DNA from: Leptospira paudalimensis
GTDB lineage: Bacteria; Spirochaetota; Leptospiria; Leptospirales; Leptospiraceae
NCBI RefSeq assembly: GCF_026151345.1
Contig: NZ_JAMQPR010000001.1
Span: 3,296,676 to 3,360,675, forward strand
Length of the DNA: 64,000 nucleotides
Direction: 5' to 3'
Shown: piece by piece, positions 54,950-64,000 of the stretch
Layout: the number at the start of each line of letters is the position of its first letter
How positions within the stretch are numbered: position 1 is the first letter of the stretch
Position numbers and translations under genes: made by a program
Notes under the pieces: generated by a model
What the model saw: only the letters and a program-made list of their open reading frames with translations
What the model was told of the DNA's origin: nothing
The model's database searches: none

Positions 54950-56656
54950 ATGAAAATTCATTTCTTCCTTTTCCTTTTTTTATACCAGTGCCAAATCAGT
55001 TGGTACCATACTCGATTATCAAAAGACAAAGGAAATGAAATCCCAATTTCCGAAAGTGATTCAGTACTTGAAAGAAATGGTGTTTCTTGTTTTATTTCAA
55101 GTATTCCCTTCCAAATGGAATCTGAAAATTCACAGTCCAATTTGGTATCGGATAAACAAATCGATTTCCAATTCATCGAGAACATTCGAACCAATTTAAA
55201 ACTCAAAAATATAAACTCAAGACATATCAAACAAATTTATGGAATTCCTAATTCTTGGCCGTATCTAAAGGAGTTAGAATCGTTTCGCACAAACAAAACA
55301 TTCGAACGATTCCAACAAATTGAAAACTTAAATGGTAACCCAAATGATAAAAAAACTTTGTCCAAATATGCTGAAATCGTCGATGCAGACACTATTCTTT
55401 ATACAAATGATCAAACGATCTTAAACAATGAAATCAATAACTGTGACACATACTATCAATTGTATTATGCAAAAAAAGAAATCGATGACATTAACTCACT
55501 TTTATTTGTGTTTACTTTAGGTGTCATTCCCGCATTACAATATGAAAATCACTATTTTGTTATCTCCAAAAGAAAAACATTAGTACCCAATCCAGAAATC
55601 ACAACTTACAAATTCGGATATAGGAAAGTAATCTCTTGGCTTTTTTTACCTACATTCAACCTTTTTAATGAAGTTGTTCCATATAACCAAGACTATAGAT
55701 TTTATGACCATTCCAAGGACCAATTTTTGGATTCATTAGAAAACAAATATAGCAAACCACTACCAATCAAATATTTAAATCCAGTGTATGGAGATATTAG
55801 AGGGAATATATATCGATCAGACTCTGGTTTATTTGAAACTACGATTCCTGTCGATGTAAGGTTTGCAGTACTAAGAGATGGAAAAGAAAAAGTAAGTTTT
55901 TATGATCCAATCAATGGTTTATACAAAATCCAAGCGATCAAAGTTGACCAGAAAATCGAGACAGATGTGATTACCAATGGAATTGAATCTACTTTGAAAA
56001 ACTTCATTCAGTCTAAGTTAGTTGATAAAATCCAAAAACAATTCCCAAAATCAAATATTACCAATGAATCCTTTATCTCCGAATATCGAAACGGAACTTA
56101 TACATTTATACTAGAAATCCATAAACCGGAATCAGGTTCAGAAAGTGCTAAGAAAGAATTGTTTATGTTCTCTTGTTTTAAATTGCAAGATCGGATCTTC
56201 ATTCTTTCAAAATCATTATCGAATGCATTCAATGAACCAATTTCACAACAACTTGCAGAATCAGAAATCTTAAGTTTTTATGCGTATTCCAAATTCCGTT
56301 CGAAATACAAGGAACCGAAACCAATCAACTTGGAAGTCAGTATGAATGACGCAAAAGGTAAACCTTTAACGGATGTAGAAGATGAAAATGGCGAAGAAGA
56401 GGAAGACGATGAGGCGGACGATGAAGAAGAGGAAGAATTATCTGGATCCATTGCTACGAGTGAAATTGATTTAGATGGATTATTTGCTTTATTAAAAGCA
56501 AGAACCTACATTCCGAAAGGAAAACTAGATATCAAACCTGGTCGTTTTAAATTCAACCAAGCAAGAATACATTCACCAAAAGTCACACGTTCCAAATTCC
56601 ATATCAAACCAGGAAGAAGCAAAAATTTTTCAAGGCCAGTCAAATGGAGAAGATAG
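54950..56656 (+). CDS. Large hypothetical lipoprotein with acidic block and basic tail
   Basis: The 568-aa product starts with a short signal MKIHFFLFLFLYQC (Cys14 likely lipidated). A long middle part (about 40-450) has no family I recognise. An acidic block (about 477-505) of almost only Glu and Asp is followed by a basic C-terminal tail that contains the phrase IKPGR twice (KLDIKPGRFKF, FHIKPGRSKNF). Such a charge-split tail could bind nucleic acid, polysaccharide or the surface. The frame runs upstream to a TTG at 54905, but this lies in the likely -35 box. Convergent with an SBBP-repeat lipoprotein. Confidence 0.7.
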   Translation: MKIHFFLFLFLYQCQISWYHTRLSKDKGNEIPISESDSVLERNGVSCFISSIPFQMESENSQSNLVSDKQIDFQFIENIRTNLKLKNINSRHIKQIYGIPNSWPYLKELESFRTNKTFERFQQIENLNGNPNDKKTLSKYAEIVDADTILYTNDQTILNNEINNCDTYYQLYYAKKEIDDINSLLFVFTLGVIPALQYENHYFVISKRKTLVPNPEITTYKFGYRKVISWLFLPTFNLFNEVVPYNQDYRFYDHSKDQFLDSLENKYSKPLPIKYLNPVYGDIRGNIYRSDSGLFETTIPVDVRFAVLRDGKEKVSFYDPINGLYKIQAIKVDQKIETDVITNGIESTLKNFIQSKLVDKIQKQFPKSNITNESFISEYRNGTYTFILEIHKPESGSESAKKELFMFSCFKLQDRIFILSKSLSNAFNEPISQQLAESEILSFYAYSKFRSKYKEPKPINLEVSMNDAKGKPLTDVEDENGEEEEDDEADDEEEEELSGSIATSEIDLDGLFALLKARTYIPKGKLDIKPGRFKFNQARIHSPKVTRSKFHIKPGRSKNFSRPVKWRR

Positions 56657-56658
56657 GT

Positions 56659-58077
56659 TCATTCATATTTGATGAGGAATGCGTCGTATGTCCCTAATTT
56701 GTTTTGGCCATCAAAACTACCTGAAGTAAATCCAGTGACATACAAAACACCAAAACGATCTGATGAAATCCCTCGTCCCGTCAAATCAATGGATGTATTT
56801 CCTGACAACCGAATCCATTCTATATTTCCCTTTAAATCATATTTCGCCAAATAAGCATCATTGTTTCCTAATTTGCTAATCCCCAATAAATTACCATTTG
56901 TTTTACCAAATGAATACAAATGACCGGAATTATCTGCGTAAAGGCCACCCACAAGAGTAACACTTGAGCCACCACCACCTAACATTTTTGTCCAAATTTT
57001 ATCTCCGAAAATATTCAAACGAGTTAAAAATTGAACAGAAGCTCCATCTATGGTATTACTTTCCAAATTTCCATTGGTGTCACCTGCGACGTAAATGGAT
57101 CCTTTTTGATCAACAGACATAGTTCGAATTTGAGTTGCAAACCCTGTTCCACCAATCAATTGTACCCATTTCAAATTACCATTTAAATCAAATGATACGA
57201 TATATGAATCAGTTATAGATCCAGGAGGAGTCTTATTAAAAAATTGAGCTGTTGCACTAATTTGCCCAGACACGATCAAAGACTGAGTTGTGACTTCATA
57301 CTGAATGTTTTGACCATAGGAAGAAATCCCAGTGCTATCAAAAAGTTTTGTCCAAACTAAATCTCCAACAGGATTATATTTAAAGATAAAAGTATTTCGT
57401 GCACCTGTTGCAGATTGACCATTTAGCAGTTGTTCCTCTGTGTTTCCAGTAATGTATACATTTCCCCATGGGTCAGATGTGACTCCATATCCCAATGTTT
57501 CCCCTCCAGTAGGGACAACTCTTGTCCAAAGAATCACTCCAGAACTATTAACTTTGATAAGCAATGATCCAGCTCCAATTGATCCAAGCTCATTGAATGG
57601 AGTATTTGCAGAACCTATCAGGTATAAATTACCGAATATATCGATATGTGACAACTCCACATAGGTCGAACTTGTAACAGTGCTACCTGTTTGTTTTGCC
57701 CAAATCAATTGGCCATCAGGTTTGAATTTTGCGATTATAATATCATTTTCTGAAGTGGGTGATATTTTGGTTTGTCCAAAAATAGATCCAGTGGTAGTCC
57801 CTACCATGTATACATTTCCACTTCGTTCTACTGCAGACGAATTTCCAAATGTTTGGAACGTGCCAGATTGACCAAAAATTTTGGTCCACAGTTTATTCCC
57901 TTGGTTGTTTTGCGGCAGCTCAATACAATCCCAACCATTCAACATACATTTCAAAATCTGTGTTTCCAAAAATGATTTGGATTGGAAATCAGAAGGATTA
58001 TTCAAAACAGATGGTTTACATTGAAATGTAAAACTAATGATAAGAATATAATAGAATATTAAAATATACATTCGCAT
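56659..58077 (-). CDS. SBBP-repeat beta-propeller lipoprotein
   Basis: From the ATG at 58077 the product is 472 aa: a lipoprotein signal (MYILIFYYILIISFTFQC, Cys about 20), then seven or so SBBP-type repeats of about 50 residues, each with a phrase such as GNVYMVGTTTGS, GNLYLIGSANTP, GNVYITGNTEEQ, GSIYVAGDTNGN or GVLYVTGFTSGS. These form a beta-propeller on the cell surface or in the periplasm; the ligand is unknown. The open frame reaches up to 58125, but the part before 58077 is polar and not a signal. Confidence 0.82.
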   Translation of the reverse strand: MRMYILIFYYILIISFTFQCKPSVLNNPSDFQSKSFLETQILKCMLNGWDCIELPQNNQGNKLWTKIFGQSGTFQTFGNSSAVERSGNVYMVGTTTGSIFGQTKISPTSENDIIIAKFKPDGQLIWAKQTGSTVTSSTYVELSHIDIFGNLYLIGSANTPFNELGSIGAGSLLIKVNSSGVILWTRVVPTGGETLGYGVTSDPWGNVYITGNTEEQLLNGQSATGARNTFIFKYNPVGDLVWTKLFDSTGISSYGQNIQYEVTTQSLIVSGQISATAQFFNKTPPGSITDSYIVSFDLNGNLKWVQLIGGTGFATQIRTMSVDQKGSIYVAGDTNGNLESNTIDGASVQFLTRLNIFGDKIWTKMLGGGGSSVTLVGGLYADNSGHLYSFGKTNGNLLGISKLGNNDAYLAKYDLKGNIEWIRLSGNTSIDLTGRGISSDRFGVLYVTGFTSGSFDGQNKLGTYDAFLIKYE

Positions 58078-58150
58078 CAAACTTTTCAATTCCGTTTTTA
58101 AATTGTGATTTTTAAAATCAATCATTGGTGAAACCGTAAAAATGGAATGA

Positions 58151-58903
58151 TTAGTTTTTTAAGGCTGGATCCGGAAGTCCAACTTCTAAAAAACCTTTTG
58201 CTCTTAAAATGCAAGAATCACATTTTCCACAAGGTTTCCCAAGAACAGGATCATAACAAGAATGCGTTAGGTGGAGTGGAGCGTCTACTTGGAATCCTAG
58301 TTCTATAATTTCTTTTTTCCCAAGATGAAGGAGGGGTGTTCTAATTTGGATGGAATCACCAATACCACTGACTCCTTTTTTTGTCCCGAGATTTGCCATC
58401 TTTTGAAAGGATTCGATAAACTCAGGCCGACAATCGGGATACCCAGAATAATCTAAAGCATTCACTCCAATGTAAATGGAATCATATCCATGGCCTTCCG
58501 CTAGAGACAAAGCAAACGATAAAAATAAAATGTTACGACCAGGGACATAGGTATTCGGAATCTCTTTATCATTACCATTAAACAGTGATTTGGCGTTTTT
58601 TCTCACTTTAATTTTTTTTTCAGTAAGAGAACTTCCTAAAAAAAATCCTGGATCCAATTTTTGGATCACGTGTTTGACTCCGAGTTCTTTTGCTATTTTT
58701 TTACTTTTGATGAGTTCAATTTTATGTTTTTGGGAATAATCAAACGAAAGAGCGAGGATCGGTAGTTTTTTGTTTTTGGGGAAACCAAATTCCTTTGCGG
58801 CAACATAAAGACAAGTAGTAGAATCTAGACCACCTGACAAAAGTACGACGGCACCTTTTTTTTCCGATTGGGATTTGTTTGTGGAATCCGAAACGGAAAC
58901 CAT
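58151..58903 (-). CDS. queC: 7-cyano-7-deazaguanine synthase
   Basis: QueC converts 7-carboxy-7-deazaguanine to preQ0 in queuosine synthesis. The 250-aa product has the ATP-pyrophosphatase loop LLSGGLDSTTC (about 21-31), the NALDYSGYPDCRPEFI segment and the C-terminal zinc site HSCYDPVLGKPCGKCDSC. It directly follows queD (no gap) on the same strand. Confidence 0.95.
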   Translation of the reverse strand: MVSVSDSTNKSQSEKKGAVVLLSGGLDSTTCLYVAAKEFGFPKNKKLPILALSFDYSQKHKIELIKSKKIAKELGVKHVIQKLDPGFFLGSSLTEKKIKVRKNAKSLFNGNDKEIPNTYVPGRNILFLSFALSLAEGHGYDSIYIGVNALDYSGYPDCRPEFIESFQKMANLGTKKGVSGIGDSIQIRTPLLHLGKKEIIELGFQVDAPLHLTHSCYDPVLGKPCGKCDSCILRAKGFLEVGLPDPALKN

Positions 58904-59278
58904 TTATTTTTTCGGTCCTCTATACACACAGGAACTTGTACAAGTTTCGTAAAGAGTGATTTTATCGAGTAGTGGAAGTTTTGGTTTAAGTTGGTTCCAA
59001 AGCCATACAGCTATATTTTCGCTCGTTGGATTTTCTAACCCTGGAACATCATTTAATACATAATGGTCCAAATGTTCGTCTAAGATTGGTTTTACGATGG
59101 ATTTCAGTTCCCCAAAGTCCATGATCCAACCTGTATGCGGATTGATTTCACCCTTTAGATACACAGCAAAACGAAAACTATGACCGTGCATTCGTTTGCA
59201 TTTGTGTCCTTCTGGGACATTTGGTAAAAAATGGGCAGCTTCAAAACCAAAGGTTTTGGAAAGTTCGATCTCTTCCAT
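58904..59278 (-). CDS. queD: 6-carboxy-5,6,7,8-tetrahydropterin synthase
   Basis: QueD forms carboxytetrahydropterin from dihydroneopterin triphosphate, the first dedicated step of queuosine synthesis. The 124-aa product has zinc ligands (AAHF, MHGHSF), the catalytic Cys in GHKCKRMHGH, and DFGELK and LDHYVLND motifs. The ATG at 59278 overlaps the purF stop by one base (TGATG), and a GTG at 59281 is an alternative start. Confidence 0.93.
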   Translation of the reverse strand: MEEIELSKTFGFEAAHFLPNVPEGHKCKRMHGHSFRFAVYLKGEINPHTGWIMDFGELKSIVKPILDEHLDHYVLNDVPGLENPTSENIAVWLWNQLKPKLPLLDKITLYETCTSSCVYRGPKK

Positions 59279-60705
59279 CACTCTTCCGTTGCGTATTCCG
59301 TAAAGAGTGACTTTTGGTTTCCCGCATGGTCTTGGAATTCGACAGGGTAATTAGATGTAAAACATGCATCACAAAACCCACCACCTTTATGTCCTTCCAC
59401 TGCCTTATGCATTGTATCTAATGTTAAATACGCAAGGGAATCCACACGAAGGTACTTTTGAATTTCTTCAATGGTATGTGTAGACGCAATGAGTTCTTTG
59501 TGAGTTGGAATATCAATTCCATAATAACATGGGGCAACGGTAGGTGGTGCCGATACGCGGAAATGGATTTCTTTGGCTCCAGCATTCCGGATCATCTTGA
59601 TGATCTTACGGCTTGTGGTACCTCGCATTACCGAGTCGTCAATGATAACAACACGTTTCCCATTCACAACTTCCTTCACCACATTGTATTTGATTTTGGC
59701 ACCAAAGTCCCGAATCTTTTGGTCTGGTTCAATGAAGGTTCGACCAATGTAATGGGAACGAACAAGACCACTTTGGTAAGGAATCCCTGACTCTTCACTG
59801 TAACCAAGAGCCGCAATATTTGCAGAATCCGGCACTGGTATGATGACATCTGCTTCTACTGGCATAACGCGTGCAAGTTGGCGGCCAAGAGACTTTCTTA
59901 CTTTATAAACCGACTCTTCAAAGATATACGAATCAGGTCTTGCAAAGTAGATGTATTCAAAAATACAGAGGCTTGGTTTTGCTTTTGGGAATGGATAAAG
60001 AGACCTCATTCCTGTGTGATCAATCACAACCATCTCACCAGGTTCCACATCCCTTACATATTCTGTTTCGGTGATATCGAACGCACAAGTTTCCGATGCG
60101 AAGACAATTGCTCCGTCAGAACGTTTCCCCATCACAAGTGGACGAAATCCATTTGGATCCCGAACGGCAATGAGGTATCTTGGAGTTAAAACTAACAAAG
60201 AATAGGCTCCTCGCACTTGTGCGAGAGATTCACAGAGAGCTTCGAGAAGGTCTGTTTTATGGCTTTTTGCCATTAAGTGGACAATGACTTCGGAATCGAT
60301 GGTGGTTTGGAAGATCGATCCGTCTCTTTCGAGCTTATTTCGAATGTCCCAAGAGTTGACCAGGTTTCCATTGTGGGCAAGAGCCACAGGACCTAAGTGG
60401 GATTCCACGCGGATGGGCTGTGCATTCCTTAGAAAACTGGCTCCCGTTGTGGAATACCGGTTGTGACCAATGGCCGAATCCCCTATGAGCTCTTTGATCT
60501 TCGGTTGGGTGAAGATATTTGCCACGAGGCCCATGTTGGCATACCGGTATAAGTGAGAACCATCGGTAGAGACAATCCCACTGGACTCCTGGCCACGGTG
60601 TTGCATCGAGTACAAACCTAGGTAGGTAAAATTAGCAGCTTCCTTGCTATTGTAGATGCCGAATATGGCACATTCTTCTTTTGGTTTGTCAGATTGGAGA
60701 ATCAT
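59278..60705 (-). CDS. purF: Amidophosphoribosyltransferase
   Basis: PurF makes phosphoribosylamine from PRPP and glutamine, the first step of purine synthesis. The 475-aa product has a propeptide of about 11 residues before the nucleophile Cys (ECAIFGIY), the glutaminase domain with HRGQESSGI and GHNRYSTTG, the phosphoribosyltransferase loop VVIIDDSVMRGTTS, and the Fe-S cysteines (CYYGIDIP, FCDACF) of the Bacillus-type enzyme. It overlaps queD by one base, connecting purine and queuosine synthesis in one transcript. Confidence 0.96.
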   Translation of the reverse strand: MILQSDKPKEECAIFGIYNSKEAANFTYLGLYSMQHRGQESSGIVSTDGSHLYRYANMGLVANIFTQPKIKELIGDSAIGHNRYSTTGASFLRNAQPIRVESHLGPVALAHNGNLVNSWDIRNKLERDGSIFQTTIDSEVIVHLMAKSHKTDLLEALCESLAQVRGAYSLLVLTPRYLIAVRDPNGFRPLVMGKRSDGAIVFASETCAFDITETEYVRDVEPGEMVVIDHTGMRSLYPFPKAKPSLCIFEYIYFARPDSYIFEESVYKVRKSLGRQLARVMPVEADVIIPVPDSANIAALGYSEESGIPYQSGLVRSHYIGRTFIEPDQKIRDFGAKIKYNVVKEVVNGKRVVIIDDSVMRGTTSRKIIKMIRNAGAKEIHFRVSAPPTVAPCYYGIDIPTHKELIASTHTIEEIQKYLRVDSLAYLTLDTMHKAVEGHKGGGFCDACFTSNYPVEFQDHAGNQKSLFTEYATEE

Positions 60706-60746
60706 TGTTAGAATGACAATTGCAGTATTTCCAAAATCCCAATTAG

Positions 60747-61967
60747 ATGCAAATCAATTCCAACTATATTCTCGTCGATACAGCAAAAGCGTTAGATTTG
60801 GCCCTGATCAATCTAAGACAGTCCAAAATCATGTCGATTGACACAGAGTCTTCGGGTTATTACACATATTACCCCAAAGTTTGTCTCATTCAGATCAATT
60901 CCAATGGCAAAAACTACCTAATTGACCCACTAAAGATCACAAATTTGTCAGCTCTCGGTCCTTTGTTTGAAGATCCCAATATTCTGAAAATCTTCCATTC
61001 CGCACAAGATGACATCAAAGCCCTCAAACGCGACTTTGGATTCAAATTTGTGAACACGGCAGATACAATGATCAGTTCTCGTTTATTGTCTTTAGAACAA
61101 AGTTCGTTATCATTTGTCGTGGAACATTACCACAAAGTGACTCTCTCCAAAGTGGAACAAAAGTCGAATTGGGAAATCCGTCCCTTACAAAAACAACAAC
61201 TTAAATATGCTGCTCTCGACACTGCCTATTTGGAATCCATTTGGTTAAAAATGGAGGAAGAACTCAAACGTAGGACTCTGTATGACGAAGCTATTTCCGA
61301 ATTTGAATTCATTGCATCAGAAGAATACGTAGCAAAAGAAGGAGAAGGTTTTTCTCTTGGAAAATTTCCTGACATCCTCAACTTCACACCACTCGAACGA
61401 AGGAAAATTTTAGAACTCCTTCGTTACCGAGATGAAAAAGCAAAACGAATTAATAAAGCAAGTTTTCGTGTGTTTAATAACGACCGATTGTCACAAGCGG
61501 TAAAGGGACATCCGAACGAAGAAAAATGTGTGGAATGGTTTGGAAAAAAAGATGGAACCGAAATTTTCAAACTTTTGACTGCTGAATACAATGATCCTAT
61601 TGATACTTCTGAACTATCAAAACGACATGGCGAAGACTTAAACGAAGACGAAAACCATAAATTCGAAAATGCAAAAAAATGGCGTCTCCGCATTATGCGC
61701 GCTAGACGAATGGAACATTCACTTCTGCCTTCGAATAAACAACTCATCACAATTCTAAAAGCAGCTCCTAAAGATTTAGAAGAGTTAAAGGCCCTCCATG
61801 TGTTTTCCGATTGGAAAGTGCAAAATTATGGACCAAGTTTACTTGCTGCCATCCAAGGACTACCTTTTGATTCGATGATCAACCGTTTGGTGGCGATTCG
61901 TTCCAAGGAAGCATTTGTTGCCAAACGTAGGAAAAAACAAAACCAAAACTCGAAAGACGAGGGTTGA
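60747..61967 (+). CDS. rnd: Ribonuclease D (DEDDy exonuclease with HRDC domains)
   Basis: The 406-aa product has a 3'-5' exonuclease domain (about 1-175) with the DEDDy residues in SIDTESSGYY, HSAQDDIKALKRDF and YAALDTAYL, followed by two HRDC-like helical domains (about 210-400). RNase D trims the 3' ends of tRNA precursors. It overlaps the Nudix gene by one base (TGATG). It is divergent from purF. Confidence 0.92.
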   Translation: MQINSNYILVDTAKALDLALINLRQSKIMSIDTESSGYYTYYPKVCLIQINSNGKNYLIDPLKITNLSALGPLFEDPNILKIFHSAQDDIKALKRDFGFKFVNTADTMISSRLLSLEQSSLSFVVEHYHKVTLSKVEQKSNWEIRPLQKQQLKYAALDTAYLESIWLKMEEELKRRTLYDEAISEFEFIASEEYVAKEGEGFSLGKFPDILNFTPLERRKILELLRYRDEKAKRINKASFRVFNNDRLSQAVKGHPNEEKCVEWFGKKDGTEIFKLLTAEYNDPIDTSELSKRHGEDLNEDENHKFENAKKWRLRIMRARRMEHSLLPSNKQLITILKAAPKDLEELKALHVFSDWKVQNYGPSLLAAIQGLPFDSMINRLVAIRSKEAFVAKRRKKQNQNSKDEG

Positions 61968-62593
61968 TGTTACCCTACGAGTCCTTTGTCGAAAAACTTT
62001 CAAGGGACTTTGATTCGATCCCAGAGACATCGGAAACCAAATCTGGTGTCATTTTCCCTTTGTTTGGTTCTAACACAACTGCCGAAGGGATCATCCTCAC
62101 AGAACGTGCCAAACACCTAAAATCACACCCTGGTCAAATTTCCTTTCCAGGTGGTGTGATGGAAACATCAGACCGCAATTTACTGGTCACTGCCCTTCGC
62201 GAATGGGAAGAGGAGATGGGTGTCAAACAAACTACCCTTGATGTACTCGGCAAACTGGAAGGACTCCACACACGCACGGGGTTTCACATTACTCCATTTT
62301 TAGCGAAATACAATGGGGATTTTTCTTTTTCCAAAAATGTAGATGAGGTGGAACGAGTGATCCTCCTTCCCTTTTCCGAACTTTGGACAAAACCTTTTTA
62401 TGCAATTGAGATCCCCAATCGAGAACCAAAACATTTTGCGTATTATTTTGATTTGCCAGATGGACTTTTGTGGGGAGCAACCTGTGAAATGATCCTTCGT
62501 TTTTTGAAAGAACATTCTTCTTTTGATCGTACACCTAAATTGGTCAAACCGAACCTGGTAAAACCTCCCTTTTTAGATCCCAAATCCCTCTAA
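61967..62593 (+). CDS. Nudix hydrolase (CoA pyrophosphatase-like)
   Basis: From the ATG at 61967 (GAGG six bases before) the product is 208 aa. The Nudix box GGVMETSDRNLLVTALREWEEEMG is complete (REXXEE type), and the preceding LKSHPGQISFPGG is the phrase typical of NudL/CoA-diphosphatases, which cleave CoA to phosphopantetheine and 3',5'-ADP. The exact substrate is unproven. Confidence 0.87.
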   Translation: MLPYESFVEKLSRDFDSIPETSETKSGVIFPLFGSNTTAEGIILTERAKHLKSHPGQISFPGGVMETSDRNLLVTALREWEEEMGVKQTTLDVLGKLEGLHTRTGFHITPFLAKYNGDFSFSKNVDEVERVILLPFSELWTKPFYAIEIPNREPKHFAYYFDLPDGLLWGATCEMILRFLKEHSSFDRTPKLVKPNLVKPPFLDPKSL

Positions 62594-62625
62594 GGTCATT
62601 TCTCTTTTTCGCCGATGTTGTACAG

Positions 62626-63756
62626 GTGCGAAAACAAAAAAGAAAGAAAACCTACAATTTCCAAACTCATCCATTTGGGATTTTGTTTATCTTTTCACTT
62701 TTTTTGTTTTTTTCATATCCACATTCCATTATTCCCCAAATACCAAATAACAAACGCTATGTGTTTATTTTAGACGCGAGTGGTTCCATGTCCGAAAAAT
62801 GGGATGGCAAAACACGAATGGCCGTCGCCAAAGAAAAACTCATTCAAGTGTTAAGTGGACTGCCTAAAGATGCAAGTGTTGGTCTTGTGGCATATGGAAA
62901 CCGAATTGCCGGTTGCCAATCGGCAAGATTGTACCACCCCATCCAAAGAGGAGGAGCATCCGTTGTGAGTCAAAAACTCGCAACAATTGTCCCTGCTGGT
63001 TCTACTCCCATCGCCCAAACCTTACAAGTCGTCGGCGAATACTTGTTAAGTGACCAAATTGAAACTGAAATAATTTTTATCTCCGATGGAGTCGAAAGTT
63101 GTGAAGGGGATCCAAAATCTGTTTTGTACAATTGGCGCCAGTCAGGAAAAAAATTTCGCCTCCAGATCCTTGGCATCGACATTGATCCGAAGGGAGAAGA
63201 AGATTTAAAACGCCTATCCATTTTAGGAGAAGGAAATTATTTTCCATTAAAAGGACCAGAAGACTACGACCGTTCTTTCCAAAAAATTTTTTCCCATTTG
63301 CAAACACCAGAAACAAATGGAAACTTCACAAACATTCCTGTCATACCTATAGATTCCTCACTCCCAACCACTGCAAACACTGGTAAAATCCAAATCGTCA
63401 ATATTTTACCCTATGAAGACGGAATGGAAAATGGGTATATCATAAATTATGAATATTCTGCAACCCAACCTACCGAATACATGATCCAATTTTACTTATA
63501 CCCAGCAGAAGAAAAACGCAGGAGTTTTCCGATCCCTCCACTTCGGGAAAGGCGCATGGGGGACCTCGTTAGCCAAAAAATCGAATTGAAATTGGGCAAA
63601 GAAGGAAAAGGAAAATTTGTGATCCCCTTACCTCCTGGAAAACGAATGAAATCATCCCTCGAACTCTGGGATATGACAGGTGTTCCGAAAATTATTGCCC
63701 TTTCGGAAGAAAAACCCATTCACGATAAATCCAATTTTGACCGAAATGAAAAGTAA
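62626..63756 (+). CDS. von Willebrand factor A domain protein
   Basis: The 376-aa product starts GTG, has an N-terminal membrane/signal helix (about 17-35), then a VWA domain (about 43-220) with the metal-ion site DASGS (Asp50), GSTPIAQ and ISDGVESCEG, and a C-terminal beta-rich part. VWA domains bind protein partners through a divalent cation. The gene overlaps the next by one base (TAATG), so the two are probably coupled. No clear ribosome site is seen before the GTG. Confidence 0.85.
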   Translation: MRKQKRKKTYNFQTHPFGILFIFSLFLFFSYPHSIIPQIPNNKRYVFILDASGSMSEKWDGKTRMAVAKEKLIQVLSGLPKDASVGLVAYGNRIAGCQSARLYHPIQRGGASVVSQKLATIVPAGSTPIAQTLQVVGEYLLSDQIETEIIFISDGVESCEGDPKSVLYNWRQSGKKFRLQILGIDIDPKGEEDLKRLSILGEGNYFPLKGPEDYDRSFQKIFSHLQTPETNGNFTNIPVIPIDSSLPTTANTGKIQIVNILPYEDGMENGYIINYEYSATQPTEYMIQFYLYPAEEKRRSFPIPPLRERRMGDLVSQKIELKLGKEGKGKFVIPLPPGKRMKSSLELWDMTGVPKIIALSEEKPIHDKSNFDRNEK

Positions 63757-64000
63757 TGAGACAGAATTCTAATATTCGGAAGTGTTTTGTTCTGGGAATT
63801 GTATGCCTTTTCTGTTTGGGATTGGGAGTTTTCCATCCCCTTCTCGCTGAACGTTCCACCCAATCTGTTTTTGCCAAAGAAAGGGACAAACAAGCAGACC
63901 TTCTTTACCAAAAGGCAAAAGAATTTTTAGAAGATCGTAACCATTACCAATCTGTCGAAACCTGCAAAAGTTTTTTGATTTTGTACCCTGGGCATCCCAA
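63756..64000 (+). CDS. Exported protein, probably TPR-like, 5' part only
   Basis: The ATG at 63756 overlaps the VWA gene stop by one base and the frame remains open to the window end (81 complete codons). It starts with a signal/anchor helix (CFVLGIVCLFCLGLGVFHPLLA) and continues with a helical segment ADLLYQKAKEFLEDRNHYQSVETCKSFLILYPGHP that looks like one TPR unit. The rest lies outside the window. Confidence 0.7.
   Translation, partial: MRQNSNIRKCFVLGIVCLFCLGLGVFHPLLAERSTQSVFAKERDKQADLLYQKAKEFLEDRNHYQSVETCKSFLILYPGHP

Noticed and set aside
54673..55038. 121-codon open frame in front of and overlapping the acidic lipoprotein gene
   Set aside because: TTG start, no ribosome binding site, no family features, and it overlaps a lipoprotein gene with a clear signal peptide and promoter in another frame.
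56390..56460. Glu/Asp-rich purine repeat-like DNA as a possible tandem repeat
   Set aside because: Base composition follows the acidic codon run; no fixed repeat unit is visible.

Overview
This window looks like chromosomal DNA from a spirochaete of the genus Leptospira, most likely a saprophytic (L. biflexa-like) lineage. The evidence is an AT-rich composition, many lipoproteins with relaxed spirochaetal lipoboxes, an flbD-motA-motB-fliL flagellar motor cluster, a radical SAM/SPASM protein of the type seen in Leptospira, and frequent TTG/GTG starts with 1-4 bp gene overlaps. Species assignment is inference from gene content only. I see no rRNA, CRISPR array, insertion sequence or prophage. 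One tRNA is present.

Layout. 1-1006: 5' part of a sodium/solute symporter (minus). 1117-9916: a long plus-strand housekeeping run (small ORF, FabD-like transferase, WYL regulator, ispE, tRNA-Gln, a truncated-architecture glmU, prs, rplY, pth, ftsH, EVE protein). 9921-12832 (minus): CAP-domain lipoprotein, lipoprotein, DASS anion transporter. 12893-15313: a fused glycerol-3-phosphate dehydrogenase/acyltransferase. 15369-19368 (minus): thioesterase-like protein, two transporters, acyl-CoA dehydrogenase. 19448-23456: J-domain protein, a YceI/b561-like pair, membrane protein and SanA/YdcF protein. 23455-27426: M23 peptidase, ligA, ArsR/AHSA1 pair with its own operator. 27459-29656 (minus): lipoprotein, AAC(3)-I-like acetyltransferase, DUF1801, YceI protein. 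29734-34811: a tripartite type I secretion-like operon whose ABC ATPase has lost all catalytic motifs. 34889-36589: CPA2 antiporter. 36623-42374 (minus): DUF1003, kdsB, fliL, motB, motA, flbD, glycosyltransferase, MCE/MlaD protein. 42404-44727: oxidoreductase and three small envelope proteins. 44735-45670: fatty acid desaturase. 45773-52214: lysC, SurA-like protein, radical SAM/SPASM protein, SpsF-PseG-like fusion, TPR protein. 52216-54586 (minus): response regulator, pntB, pntA C-terminal part. 54950-58077: two convergent surface lipoproteins. 58151-60705 (minus): queC, queD, purF. 60747-64000: RNase D, Nudix hydrolase, VWA protein, start of another exported protein.

Most notable points. (1) The peptidyl-tRNA hydrolase in the conserved ispE-tRNA-prs-rplY-pth block has substitutions at the catalytic His, Asn and Asp positions, so the canonical mechanism looks lost. 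(2) The ABC/HlyD/TolC operon has an ABC pseudo-ATPase, with Walker A, Q-loop, signature, Walker B glutamate and H-loop all degenerate, which makes it a candidate undescribed envelope machine. (3) A tightly packed operon joins a SurA-like chaperone, a radical SAM/SPASM protein with an apparently degenerate SpsF-like N-terminus, and a SpsF-PseG-like fusion, suggesting an uncharacterised surface-modification pathway.
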